Part shown: in pieces, positions 36,971 to 50,400 of the stretch
Numbering within the stretch: position 1 is the first letter of the stretch
Layout of the letters: every line of letters starts with the position of its first letter
From: Onchocerca lupi
Lineage: Eukaryota > Nematoda > Chromadorea > Rhabditida > Onchocercidae
NCBI GenBank assembly: GCA_028564675.1
Contig: JAOVVO010000031.1
Location: 1 to 64,000, forward strand
Direction: 5' to 3'
DNA: 64,000 bases
Made by a program: the position numbers and the translations under genes
Notes under the pieces: generated by a model
Told to the model about the DNA's origin: nothing
The model's database searches: none
What the model saw: the letters and a program-made list of their open reading frames with translations, nothing else

Positions 36971-39900
36971 TATATTTTATGAAAATTCCAGTCGAAATCA
37001 TTGAACAATTTTCGCGTAAAAACCAACTTTTATGAAAAGTTTGAAGCATTAATCATCGCATTACCCACGATTGATGCATACATAAACCAGTTATCTCTCA
37101 GAGATGATTTATCAATCTTGATTGCATTAAAAAGGATTCAATCAATAATTTTTCATCCATTAAATTCTCAATTGATCATAATTAGATTCAACTTTTACTC
37201 AATGTTTTAAATTAAATCTCCCAAAAATTTATGTATTTCTCGTTAACAGGTCTGATATCATATCAGTTCTTGGTGATTTTTCATCGAAACAATTAATTTT
37301 GATCTGGAACTTATCAAGTATACTGCTGATAGGTTGGCTAAATTTGATACCAATCGTGGTTTTAAGTAACTAGAAAACTCTTTTTTTTTTTTTTTTTTTG
37401 AGTGAAAAATGCAAAAATTTATTCAATTGTCTTCAATACACTGATGTCTCTAATATGTCGTTTGATTCTGAGATCAATTTTAATTTTTTTATTCACAAAA
37501 ATCATGTTTATCCTGCTATTTGATACCTGAAAGATGTAACTGATCAATTTTTTAATTGATTAAATTTTTCTTATCACTATTAGACATGATAATGTTGGTA
37601 TGATCATTTTTGTATGATGTTATTTTTTTGTGCTCAACTAATATTGTAATAGATCAAAAATCAAAAAATTTGATGGATTTACACAAATGTCTTCTTGACG
37701 CTACAGTTTCTATCTAATATTAAACATATTTTACTCTGAAGTACTTAAATACTAATTTATTTCTTCAAAAAATAACATAAAAAATATTTTGATAATTTAA
37801 ACAATAATAATGCCAAAAGTAACACTAATGAGAAGTTAAAAAAAAAAAAAATCAATTATTTTAAATACTGCTATTGGTAATTATCTAAAGCAAGAGAAAA
37901 CGATTTTTTTTGTTTTAACATTCAAAAATGTAATTTTTCATTGCCTTTCGTGGAAATATATCAAATTAAAAGATTGAAAAGCAAAATTGATTCATCGAAA
38001 AATTTTTATTTTATTTGAAAATTTTATCAACTCTTTCAAAGCATTTCCTGTCGTCATAATTTACCAATTGTTTCATCAAGTTTTTTTCTTTTTTTCTTCA
38101 AATTGCGAAAAAAAAAAACTTGCCTTGAAGTAAAGATTTCAAATTTTCATTTATAATTTACATTACTTACAACAACATCATATTGACATTTTAGAATCGA
38201 ATAACTCCTAAAACTAAATCCATAATTTGCATAAATGTTGATAAATGTTTTTTAAATTTTTTCTTTCACGTTTTTTATGAAATTTCAACAGATATGCTAA
38301 TTCTAGTTTTCAACGATTTTAAAATAGCGAAAGTAGAGTGATTCGAATTATCATATATCTAACTTGTTTTTGAAGCTAATCTTTTCAGCCACTTGAGTAA
38401 ATTCCGGAAAAAAGTTTTCCTAGAAAATTATCAGTTCAATCAATTATATGATTAATTTATTCATTTCTATTAAACAATACTTTTTTTTTTTTTAAAAAAT
38501 ATTGCATAGATCATGTTGTAACATTTTTCTCACTTCTATGTAAATTTATTTTTTCATCAATGACTAATAATCATTTCGATCTCTTTTTTTATAAAAATAT
38601 TATTTCATGTATTATTATTATTATTTAAGAAATTGTACATTTTTAAGATGAGATTAATTGTGTTGATAAGAAACAATTATCATGATTTAATAATTTATCA
38701 GTTACAATGTCATTATCATATAATGATTAATCAATTATCACTAATATTCCTTTTATTTAGCAATATTTTGCTAAATTTTTATCATTGTATTTCAAATAAA
38801 ATTAAATCAAATATTGTAAAATACATACTTTGCACCGTGTTCATCTGGAATATAAAACTAAATTATTAATATATGATTATTTGAAATTTCATAAAATAAT
38901 TATTATTTAAAGAATTAAATAAGAAATGCATGTAATTGTGACATAAATTTAATTATGATACGATCTTTTTTTTTTTTTTTTTCAAAAATTATTATTACTA
39001 CTCATATTATAGAATAATAATTTATTTGAAAGTTAAATTTTTAAATTAAAAAAAAAATAGAAAAAACAATAAATATTGAAGTTTTAATGTTAAATAATAT
39101 TTTCGCAAAAACTAAAATATTTTATTGAATTATGGATATGAAGAAATAATCAAAAAATTTTTGCATTATCATTAGAAATATTTTGGTGCAAACAAGTTTT
39201 TGACTTTTGCATTGTAATTAAATTATTATAAATTATGCTGTGTTATGGCAACATGGAATAAGCAATCCCATTAAAATTAAAATATTATAAATTATTTCTT
39301 TTTGCATTAAAATTTAATAAATGAAATTTTTAAATTTTTAAATTATGTTGTAAATTATACTAAAATTCATATGTATTAAACAAATTTATTGTATGAAGAG
39401 ATTTATTAATTCATTTATTTATTCATTAATTCAGTCTTTTTGCTTTAATATTGTTCCTTATTAATTAATTTTTCTTAATTTTTTTTTTTTTTTGATATGC
39501 CAAATTTACTCTTATACAGTCATGTTTTTTTGGTTTTTAAATTTCGTTTATTATGGCTTTTTTCTTTGAGTTTATTTTTTTGTTAAGTTTGTGTTTTTTT
39601 TTTTTCAATTTTTTTTTTCAATTCAATTTCCTGTATATTTTTTTCATGTTTGATTCAATATTGGCTGAGAAATGCTTATCAAACTTTATTAAATTCCAAT
39701 CAGTTCCTACTATCAATAAACAGCAAAAAACTTTCCCACTATTAAAAAGAATTTCAAAAAAAAAAAAAAAAAGGAAAAGTTCAAGTTCAAATTGTCAGGT
39801 TGATTGCATTATTCACATTCATCAATTCATCATGTATCGTAGTTGCGACAAATAAAATTCATTATCGCAAAAAAAAGAAAAAAAAAAAAAAAGATTTCAT

Positions 39901-42900
39901 TATACAAACAAAATCATTTGTGCCAAATTTTAATTTCCAACAAAAAAAACCTTTCACAACAAATACGAAGACTATTTTAATAAATTCAATTTGTATTTTA
40001 CATAAAAATTATGCTCTTATTCTAAGATTTTTCTTATCATCAGAATTTTGACTCTCTTATCATAAGAATTCTAAGATCTCTCTTATCATCAGAATTAAAT
40101 TTATACATTTAATGCATATAATCCTATATATTTGATAAAAATTTAAATTGTTAATAATCAGGGAAAAATAATTTAAAAAAAATTTTTTTCAACATTTATT
40201 CGAATTATCGAGAATTAAAAAATTCAACTAAGCATATTTTTTTTTTCAAATAAAATTAAAATTAGATAGAAATCAAAAGTTTGATAAATGGTTTGATTTT
40301 TAGTTTTTTTTTTTTTTGTTTTTGAATTTTTATCATATTATTGTTTTTATCTGTAACAATATAATGTTTAAAATTAAACAATAGTTGTTTACATTGAATT
40401 GTTTATTAAATTACGATAAATTCACAATTGTTTATACTAATACTAATCTATAGATTGCGAGATTGTTAATCGTTGAGATGAAGTTTAGAAAATTGTCATG
40501 AAATTTGATAACTTCTAATTCAAAATATTAAATTTCATCATTGATTCACATTCTCATTTGATCTTTTGTAGAAAAAAAAAAAAAAAAAGAAACTAGGAAA
40601 ACAAGTTTCATTCTGATCATTTTTCTTTTTTTTTCAATTTGTTGTATTCAAAATGATTGCATTCTTTTCTCATTCAATTTTTGTTTAATTCTTACTTTTT
40701 CAATCATTTTCATTTCTTATTTAATAAAATATTAATCATTGAATTCTATCAATTAATTCGAACAATATGATTCTTATCAATATTAAAATGATTTAATAAA
40801 ATTCGTCACTTTTTTTTCTTTTTTTAGATCCTAAAAATTAAATTTTTTTTTTTTTTTTTTTTTTTGGATTTCCGATAAATAACTAACAAAATATTTTATC
40901 CTTAATAAATTGTAAATATTTTCATTTTGTTTTTACTAAATGATCAAATATATATATATATATATTCAATCGATGTTTTCATCAATTATCCTAAATAAGA
41001 ATCAAATAATTCATGATTTTTCGCAGAAGAACGTTTAAAACTTGTTGACAAAATGTTCATTTGAAATGAACTTTTTTTTTTTTCTTTTCCTTTTGGAAAA
41101 TAATTTCGAAATTGGAAAAAATTATTGCGGTAAACAAAAGTACAATAGTTATGTGAAAAAATATAAAAGAAATTTCTCTTACTTTTTCATTCTTTTCCTA
41201 TAATCTTTATAATTCAATTTTATAATTATTAGCTTATTCAAATCAATAATAGTTTACTAATATATAGTTAATTTTTGATAATATATTGATAACAATTTTT
41301 TTATTTTATTTTTTCTTTTTTTTTTGTTCAATCATTAAAACTTAAAAATCATTGAAACTTATATTTTAACTTTATTTGTGATAGATAGCATAAAAGAAGA
41401 GAATGAAATTGCCTGGAGACAAGAAGAGAATTTATTCAATTCCAATTTTCCAAAAGAAATCATCAAATCGGAACTTTAAATTCATAAATCTTGGAAATAA
41501 ACCTGAATGCCTAATCGTTTTTTTCCTTTCACTTTCTTTTTCTTCTTTATCTCTTTTTTGCATAAGGAATTCGAGTAATTCATTTCATAAGCCACATTTC
41601 AGGATGATTAAAAGTACTCATTTAAAATTATTCAATCCGAAATAATAATAATGAAAGAATGAAATTTAGAACAAAAGAAAAATGCGGAAAACAATTTAAT
41701 GTTATCATAAAAAATGCAAAAAACAATCTAAAAATCAAAATAATTAAAAATCGAATAATATATATATGTATATATATAGATCTTTTTATATTTCTACAAA
41801 AAGTTAACAATTCTTGAGAAAGTTTTAGTAAAGTTTTAAAAGTTTGGTTGTTTAAAAAGCACGGATGTTAATTTTTGGAAAAAAAAATTCAAAAATCGAT
41901 AGATTAGAAAAAATAAATGCCCTTTTTTTTCAAAAAAATTTTAATAGAACTCGAAAATCTAATTGATAGAAAAAACATAGGCATTCTTTTTTCAACTTTT
42001 CAACAGTTAATACCTACAGTTTTTTTTTTTTTTTTTGCTTTCTCTTTTACTTTTCTCTCTAATCAAGAATTGCTTAAATTTAAAATTAATTTTACCTTAA
42101 AATTAAAAGTTAATTTTACCTTCATTATCAATAGGTAGAAAAATGATAGAATAATTGAAGAATTGAAAATTTGTGATACTAATTGGAAAAGTTCAAAATG
42201 TTTGATTTTTTATTTCTATAAAATTGAAAAATATATTTTGCAATTATCTTATTATTTGTGCCATATCAATCAATAATCATTTATTGAATCATCGATTTAT
42301 TGTTATTGCTGTTGTTTTATTATTTATTTTGTAAAAATTATAATTTGTCAATTTTATGCCATAAAAAGAAATTAATTACATTTTAAAAATAATTGAAACT
42401 ATTTATTTAATTAATTCATTTTATTGTTACTTTTCTTTCTTTTTTTTTTTTTTGTTTTTAATACCTAAAAATTATACTCTTTCTTAATGATTTGATAAAA
42501 TTACTCAATTTCTCATTTTTTGTATTTCAAAAATTATTCAAGTCAGAATATAATATCATTTGATTAAATTGTTTAATTTCTAAAAAAAAAAAAAAAAAAA
42601 AGTGGGGAAAAATTTTCAAAAAAAAAAAAAATTGTTTTTTTTTTTCAGATTAGAAATCTTGTTTCGTATAGGTATATTCAAATTGTTGATTACTTCTTCA
42701 ATTCATTATTTACAATTTCACTAATACATATGAGAAGTAAGAAGAATGTAAACAGGTTGAAAAAGAAAAAAAAAGTTAAAAAAATGTAAAAAAAAAAAAA
42801 AAAAAAAGGTAGAACGAAAGAATAAGTTAATGAAAAAAGAACAAATGATAATAGAAAAGGAAATATTTGAATTTCCTTTTTTTAAATTAAAATCTATTGT

Positions 42901-42967
42901 TAAACTTTAAGAAAAAAAAAGAGAGATAATTGAAGAATGAAAAGTTTTCGTAATTTCTTGAAAAAGT

Positions 42968-43005
<38 letters not shown>

Positions 43006-44397
43006 GTTTGCTGTATATTTTCAATGTTTATTCAACTGTTTGAGGAGAAAAAGGAGAAATGAGAAGGATGGAAATTTCTTTGAAATTATTTGAGAAGGAA
43101 TCATTCAAAAAACAGTCGAAATACTTGGCTAATAGTCATTTAATTTTATCCATTATCATTATCAATATTACTGATATATTGTAATTTTCTTATCAGCAAT
43201 TTCAATTCATTATGATAAAACATCGTATTTTAATAATGGATAATGATGAAAATGAAATGAATGATTTGAGAAGAGATTTATCAATTTCAATCAGAAATGA
43301 AGGTTTTTCAAAATTGATCATTACTGGAATTATTTAATGAATTAATGAATTACTATTAATGTTCAGATACAGTAATCATATGAGTAATAATAATTAAGAG
43401 AAAAGAGAAAAAATTGCAAGAACTTCGAGAAAGAAGAGAAATTTTGAAATGTTTTTCAAAATGAATATCAAAATTTGAAATGTATTTCAAAATGAAATAT
43501 AATATTTATAATTATATTATCAAGAATTGAGAGAAATTGTTAAAAAGAATTATTATGCGCAATGTATAATGAAGATTGAAATTAAGTAATTGAAAACTTA
43601 AAAAAGTAATAATAATAAATAAAAATTCGAAAAAAAAAGAAGAAAAGAAGCAAAAATAAAACGATTGTAGAAAAAAAGGGAGACATATGTATTATTTGTT
43701 TAATTATGATTGATCATTAAGTTAGTTTAAGTAAGGTGAAAAAAAAAAAGAAATTAAAATATGAAATAAAAAAATACTTTTTCTTTTTTCAATTCATTTT
43801 CCCTATATTTAATAACAATTAGTGAATTTTATAAAAGTTAGTTTCAAAAAAGCATAACTACTGCAACTTTTAAAATTAACTTTAAAATTTAATATTAAAA
43901 CAAACATGAAATAATTTTTTCGAATAAAAATTATGTATTTTATTTTTATACCTATTTTTTTGAAAAATATTCGCAATTTTTGGAAATTTTTTTTTTCATT
44001 TTTCTAATAAAGAATACAGAATTGCTAAAATTAGGTAATAAAATCATTATTTAACGTTTTTTTTTTTCTTTTAAATTTCATTTTTAATTTCACTCTCTCG
44101 ATTTCTTATCAATATTTTCTAAATTAATCTCATTAATCTTTACTTGTCGTTTCATTTTTTTTTTTTTTTTTTGTTCAATGCATTTATCAATTAAACAATT
44201 TATTATTTTCACAGTATGAAATATAAAAAATGAATATTTTTTCTATTTTAATTTCCACTTTACCAATTAATTATCTTAATTAAAAAAAAAAAAAGATCCA
44301 TGTTTATTTTTGTTTTTTTGTTTTTTGATCATTTAATCAATCAATTGTTCGAGAATAATTTTTTGAAAATCGTTGATCTTTTATAATAATTAATTCA
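36971..44397. other. 7.4-kb gene-poor region
   Basis: No supported gene. An open frame at 37001-37210 abuts the hairpin array and has a fairly balanced composition (EKFEALIIALPTIDAYIN), but no splice sites or motif. Other open frames (38633-38869, 39553-40051, 41403-41645, 41917-42138) are low-complexity. TA dinucleotides occur at 40949-40965 and about 41757-41778, and a 33-nt poly-T at 42970-43002. Confidence 0.55.
42970..43002. repeat. poly-T run, 33 nt
   Basis: Uninterrupted T run followed by ACAG. It resembles a splice acceptor, but the short open segment after it shows nothing recognisable. Confidence 0.95.
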
Positions 44398-44407
44398 TAT
44401 TGCAGAT
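44398..44407 (+). promoter_or_regulatory. splice acceptor just upstream of ATG (likely SL trans-splice site)
   Basis: ATATTGCAG ends at 44405, with AT before the ATG at 44408. Confidence 0.55.
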
Positions 44408-47400
44408 ATGGAAACACAGTATCGAAGAAATATTCATGAAGGAAGAAAAAAAGCAAAAGTTCCAATATTTGGTATTATTATATTGCTAATTGTAATTGGT
44501 TTTAGCCTAGCAATCATTTTTTCTTCAGGACGAGAAAAAAAAGTTAAAGTAAGTTTTTTTTTTTCTTCTTTAGGAGAAATTTATCTTTTAACTGATAATT
44601 AAGATAATAACGAACATTTCCACTGATAAGATTAGATTATTGATGCAGTAATTATTATTAACCTTCATAATTAAGCCTGGTAAAAATCTATCCAAATAAT
44701 CATTATAATCATTATGTTATCAATTAGCTTTTCAGATAGAATTGAAGATTTTATTAATTTGATTTTATCTATCATCTGATATATTTATTTGAAAAAAAAA
44801 TTACTATCTGTTATTGTTATATTCAATTCATCTCAAAAAAAATTATTAATTACTGTAAATAACTTTAAATTTAGCTACTTAATTTAATAAATCATCAATT
44901 ATCAAAATTAATCAGTACCATTTCAGATGCAAATTTTCTTACAAGAATAAATTTTAGGAAAAAGAACGATTATGGATAAATGAAGATTGCAGAATAGACT
45001 GTCAGAAGGATGAGTATGTTTTGAGCTTTGAAATTTAAATAAAAATTCCAATTTTTAATTTTTTAATGAAAATCAAAATTTTTGTTTGCATTTTTAAAAT
45101 AATACGGTAATATTACAGTATCATAATTCGGTTTTTATTTATATTCAATGCTTTCCTTCGTAACTTTTGGCTGATTCTTATTGTTTCATTTAACAATGAA
45201 TACTTTGGTAATAATTACCGTGAAAATGAATCAATAAAGCTTTTTTTTCTCTTTTTTTTTTATAAATCCATCCTGGATCCATTAATTCAGGTGTATAAAA
45301 TAGGTGATTATCATTTAAAAGATTGTGAAGAAGAAGTAATTTGATAAAATATTTTGATAAGAATAGGAAATTATCATTTAACAGATTGTGAAAAAAAAAA
45401 GAAATTTGATAAGATATTTTGATAAGAATGTAATAACTTATTCCATTACTACTTAAACGAGGCTATATTTTGTTTTTCAATGCGATTTTTTTTTTTTTAG
45501 TTTTATCGAAAAACCATTATTAGTAATTAGTTTTGATGGTTTTAAACGCTCCTACATTGATAAACATATCGTTAAAACATTGGAAAATATGGCAGAATGT
45601 GGTACAAGTGCTGAGGTTTGATAAATTTCTAAATTTCAGATGGAAAAATATTTTTAATTAAATGAATGTATTATTTGAAAAAAAAAAAAAAAAAAGGAAA
45701 TTGTCATTAAAAAATAATATTTCAAAAGAATTAATTCAACATTACATATTATTTAACAACAGAATAAATTATTCGAAAAATATTTTTTAAATAACATATT
45801 TTTTTTTTTCAAATATAAATTGAAAAAGAAAATATTTTGAATTTCATCAGCAATTTTTTTCATAATTTCAAATGTCATTAGAATAAGATTTTTTTTTTCT
45901 CTTCTTTTAAAAGTTAAATTTTCCACTAAATTACTATTCAAGATCTTTCTTTTTTTTTTTAATCAAAATTTTAACGAAACGATGAATTTGGTAAAATCTG
46001 ATTGAAAAAAATTAATTAATTGATTAATTAATTACAGTATATGTATGGAACATATCCAACAAAAACATTCCCAAATCATTATTCAATTGCAACCGGATTA
46101 TTTCCGGAAAGTCATGGAATTGTTGATAATGTTATTTATGATGATCGGATTAAAACAGAATTTATTAATATACGACGTACGAAAGATGCACAATATTTTA
46201 ATGGTATACCGGTTAGTGATAAAATATATGCTTGCTTTATCATTTTAATCAGTTTTTATTACTTAGATAATGAAATTTCAATTTTCAGTTCGTAAAATTA
46301 ATTTTATTTCATTTCATTCTTATATTAATTTAATTCATTCCTCAGAAAATTATCGATTTCAGATTTGGAATGTACTTGAGCAACAGAATATTAAAACAGC
46401 TTGCATATTTTGGCCTGGATGTGATTCATTGATAAATGGTACATTTATTTTTAACTTTTTTTTTCTAATCTGATCGGTAGAATTTCTCAGAAATTATCAG
46501 TTTATCAATAAATTTCTTTTAGAATAAGAGATAGCACGATATTTGACCTGGAAATATGAAGGAAAAATGGTAAAAATTGTATGAAATATATTTATAGATA
46601 TGCAACCAACATATAATGTGAAATATAATCGATCAATGCCATATCAAGATCGAATTGATCAGGTTTTTTTTTTTTTTTTAAACTTTGCTTAACTTATCTG
46701 ATAAAATTAAACAGATCAACGAATAAATATCAGAAAAATTGAAGAAATTTGAGTTATTAATCAGATAAATGCTGGCGAAATTGAACTGATCAGCTAGTAA
46801 AATTCAAAAAAAAAAATTCGAGAAATTCGATATATTGCATGGATAAGTGTAAGTTAAATTGAACAGATCAACTTACAATTATCAAAAAAGTTGAAAAAGT
46901 TGGATATAATAGTTGAAGGAGAGAGATAAGCGAAATTGAATCGATCAATTAGAAAATATAAATATCAAAGAATTGAAAAGATAGCAAATATATGCATTTG
47001 TTGGGGAAGATTTTTATGATTTGATTGATTAAATCCATTTCTCTGAGTTTATTAAAAAGTTTTTCCAATATTTCGTTTGCTGATTATGCAATTTTGATTA
47101 GATTGATAGAAATGGCGATTTGGGGCATTAAATAATTTGTCAAGAAAGTTTTTTATGATTTATCACAGACGAATTGACTGTATTTTTTTAATAAAAGTTT
47201 TTTATTGAATGATTTTATAAGGTGATTATCAAAAAATATCACTAGTAGAATTGATCGCTGAGTTACAATAGAGATTGATCGAATATAAATGAGTTAGACC
47301 GAATTTTTCAAATGGATGATTCTTGAATCTTTATAGTGCGGGAGATGGTTTATAACATGTTAATTACACATGAAAAATTTGGTTATCAAAAAAAAAAGAT

Positions 47401-50400
47401 AAGAGATCGATAAATGATTACAAATATTTCAAGCAGTGCACATAAGCTTTATTAGCAGATTGAATAGATTGAAAGATAAGATAGCAATGATTTGATTATA
47501 TCGAAATATTTCTGCAATCCAAGAATATTTTGATTATTTCCACATTTTTTGTATTTTATAAAAATTTTTCGGCTTTTTCTGTCAATATTATTTAAATAAG
47601 GATGAAAAAATTCAATATAATTTGCATATATATCTGTGGTAAAATTATTGGATAACAAAAAAAGTTAACTTGATTGTTGTAATTTTTTTTTTTCATATTA
47701 ATAATAGAATAACTTGAGAATTAATTTAAAAATTTAAGAAAAAAATGATTGAATAGATTTTATTTCTTGAAATGTCGTGATATTAAATAAAAAAAAAAAA
47801 AAAAAAAAATTCAAAAATTATGAATGATGCAATTAAATAAGCTAAATAAGCTGCTTAAATCAAAGTTTAAAGAATTGAAATAAATTATCTAATGCTTTTC
47901 AACAATTATTAATTACTATTTAAAGTATTATTCCAATAACAATATAAATATTGTTATTTAAATCATTCAATATGAAAGAAAAATTTTCAATAATTTATTA
48001 AAATTTATCTCAACATTTGAAAAGAATGAATGAAATTAAATATTAAATAAAAAATAAAATTTAAAGAATAACAACTGATAGAACAAAGATATTGCAATTT
48101 TGAAAATAATTATAATTAGCTTTGAAAAAATTTGAAATTTTCAATTTTATTTTAGATAGTAAGTTGGCTCGAAATGCCTGCAAGTATACGACCAATGTTG
48201 ATAATGGCATATTTTAATCAACCTGATTTCACAGTTCATTTTAAAGAAAATGAAAAAGTTCGTTCATACTTTTTATCATTTTTATCTTTAAACAAATTTT
48301 GATCAGAATAATTTCATATTTAATTATCAATTAATTTAATTTATCAAGTAAGATTTTACTTAATAAATGCATATTTATGCTAAAATTTAACATTTCTAAT
48401 CTTTGGACGATTAATGAACATATTGATGATTATTTCATTTAAAGATTTCCAAAGAATTGAAACAAATTGATTCGATATTAGATTATCTTTTCAATACATT
48501 GCAAAATTTGGGAACATTAAATTGTATTAATACAATTATACTTTCTGATCATGGTATGTCTTATTTTATTCATTTTCTACAATTCTCGCGCCTATTTTAA
48601 AGTTAATTTAAATTTTTTTTTCTTCTGACAATAGTGAAATTGAGTGTTTTATCATAATTTATTGTGATAATAATTATCAATCATGATAACTGATTGAATG
48701 AAATAAACGAGTTGAATAAAATAACTCAAATCGTGATTCATTTTCTCGATTTAACAAAATACGGTTTTATTCAGTTTGTAGTTATTTCATTATTGCAAAA
48801 TTATATTTTAGATGATTACATAATACTTGTATATTTAATAGATTTGGTAAATTATTCTAAAATTTTTTGATCATTTAATTTAAAATTTTTCTCATATTAA
48901 TCAATCCCCAAATTCTCTTAAATTAATTAAATTTTCAACTTTTTCTTATGTTTAATTTGATGTTCGAAATTTATTACTGAGAATATTTTCATCACAAAAA
49001 ATTTAGGAATGCAAAAAATTGATTATCGATACTATATGGATGGAATAATTGATACTAAGGATATTTTATTTGCCGATGGTGTGGTCGCACAAATATATTT
49101 TCCAAAAGAAACTAATACTACACTTCAAGGTTTACAAATTAGGAGGAAAAATTTGATTAAAATTCAAGAAAATTTAATTTATTTGTTCTTAATTCAATAA
49201 TTAAATTCACTGATTTAAAATAAATAGGAATTCATTTCTATTTTATAATTTATTTAAACATATGGATGATTGTTGAAAGTAAACTTTTTTTCTTTTTTGC
49301 ATATTAATTTAATACTATAATATTTAAATTAAGCAATAATTAATTAAAATTACAAGAGTAAAAGATAAATTATTGATGTAATTTGCACGATTTACAATTT
49401 ATTTGTATTAATTTATTTAAATTTTTTTTTTCCATTAAGATAAAATAATGAAAACAATGGAAGAACTTAAATGTCCTGATAATGCAAATTATCGAGTATA
49501 TGATAAGCAACGGATTCCGATACGGTATCATTTTAGGAAATCAAATCGAATTGGTGATATTATCTTAGATGGCCAATTGGGTACAGTCTTCTATGAGTAT
49601 GTTTTTGAAAAAAAAATTTTCTTTTTTTTTTTTTTGATTTTTATACTTTTTTTTTTTTTCTCCTTCGATATTCAAAATTATTTTGTAAAATTTGCATAAG
49701 TGAGAAAAAAGAGAAAGAGAGAAAAAAAAACAAAAGAAAATGGATTATTAATATGTTCATTTTTCTTTTTTCCTATCAAAAAAAAACAAAATAAAAAAAA
49801 AAAATTAGCAATAATATGCAAGTTAATATTTTTACGGAAAAACAAAAAAGAGAAAAAAAAACGATAATTAATTTAATTAAAAATTTAAATTTATAAAATT
49901 TGTAAATAAAAATTGAAAAATTATTTTTTTTTTTTTTTTTGTAGAAATTATGCAGCGGATTATAATAAAACATATGATCATGGCTATGATTTTATATTAC
50001 CATCAATGCATGCAATCTTTTTTGCATTTGGTCCAAATATTGTTCGAAGCCTAGTTTTGAAACCATTTCAAAATGTCGAATTATTCAATCTGATGCTTGG
50101 TTAATCGAAATTAAATTTTATTAACTAAATTACTTGTTTACTTTAATCAATATTTCTTCTATTGATAGCTTATTTTTAAATAAATTGCTTAATTAACCCA
50201 TAAATAATAATGATTAAAGATTAATTGTAATTTGAAAGTTTAGATATTATAATTTTGCTAAATAAATAATTTTAATTTTCAGCATTGTTAAAAGTTAATC
50301 CAGATCGATCACCATCAAACAATGGTACAAATGGAAGATTAAATAATGTTTTAGATAATATTCCAATAAATAAACCGCAAAGATTGGAACCATTGAAGGA

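Noticed and set aside
37001..37210. 69-aa open frame next to the hairpin array
   Set aside because: Balanced composition but no start context, splice sites or recognisable motif; too short to support alone.
41403..41645. 80-aa open frame preceded by an AG and ATG
   Set aside because: Ser/Phe low-complexity in the middle, no domain, and no downstream exon with compatible phase found.
10395..43002. Poly-A/T runs as retroposon tails
   Set aside because: They occur everywhere, including splice tracts, and none showed an adjacent coding relic or target-site duplication.
43007..43092. Open segment after T33-ACAG acceptor-like site
   Set aside because: Only about 28 codons of basic low-information sequence; no upstream exon to join.
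49776..49973. Minus-strand open frame inside the ENPP gene
   Set aside because: Antisense of A-rich intron 10 and part of exon 11; Phe/Leu/Ile/Lys only.
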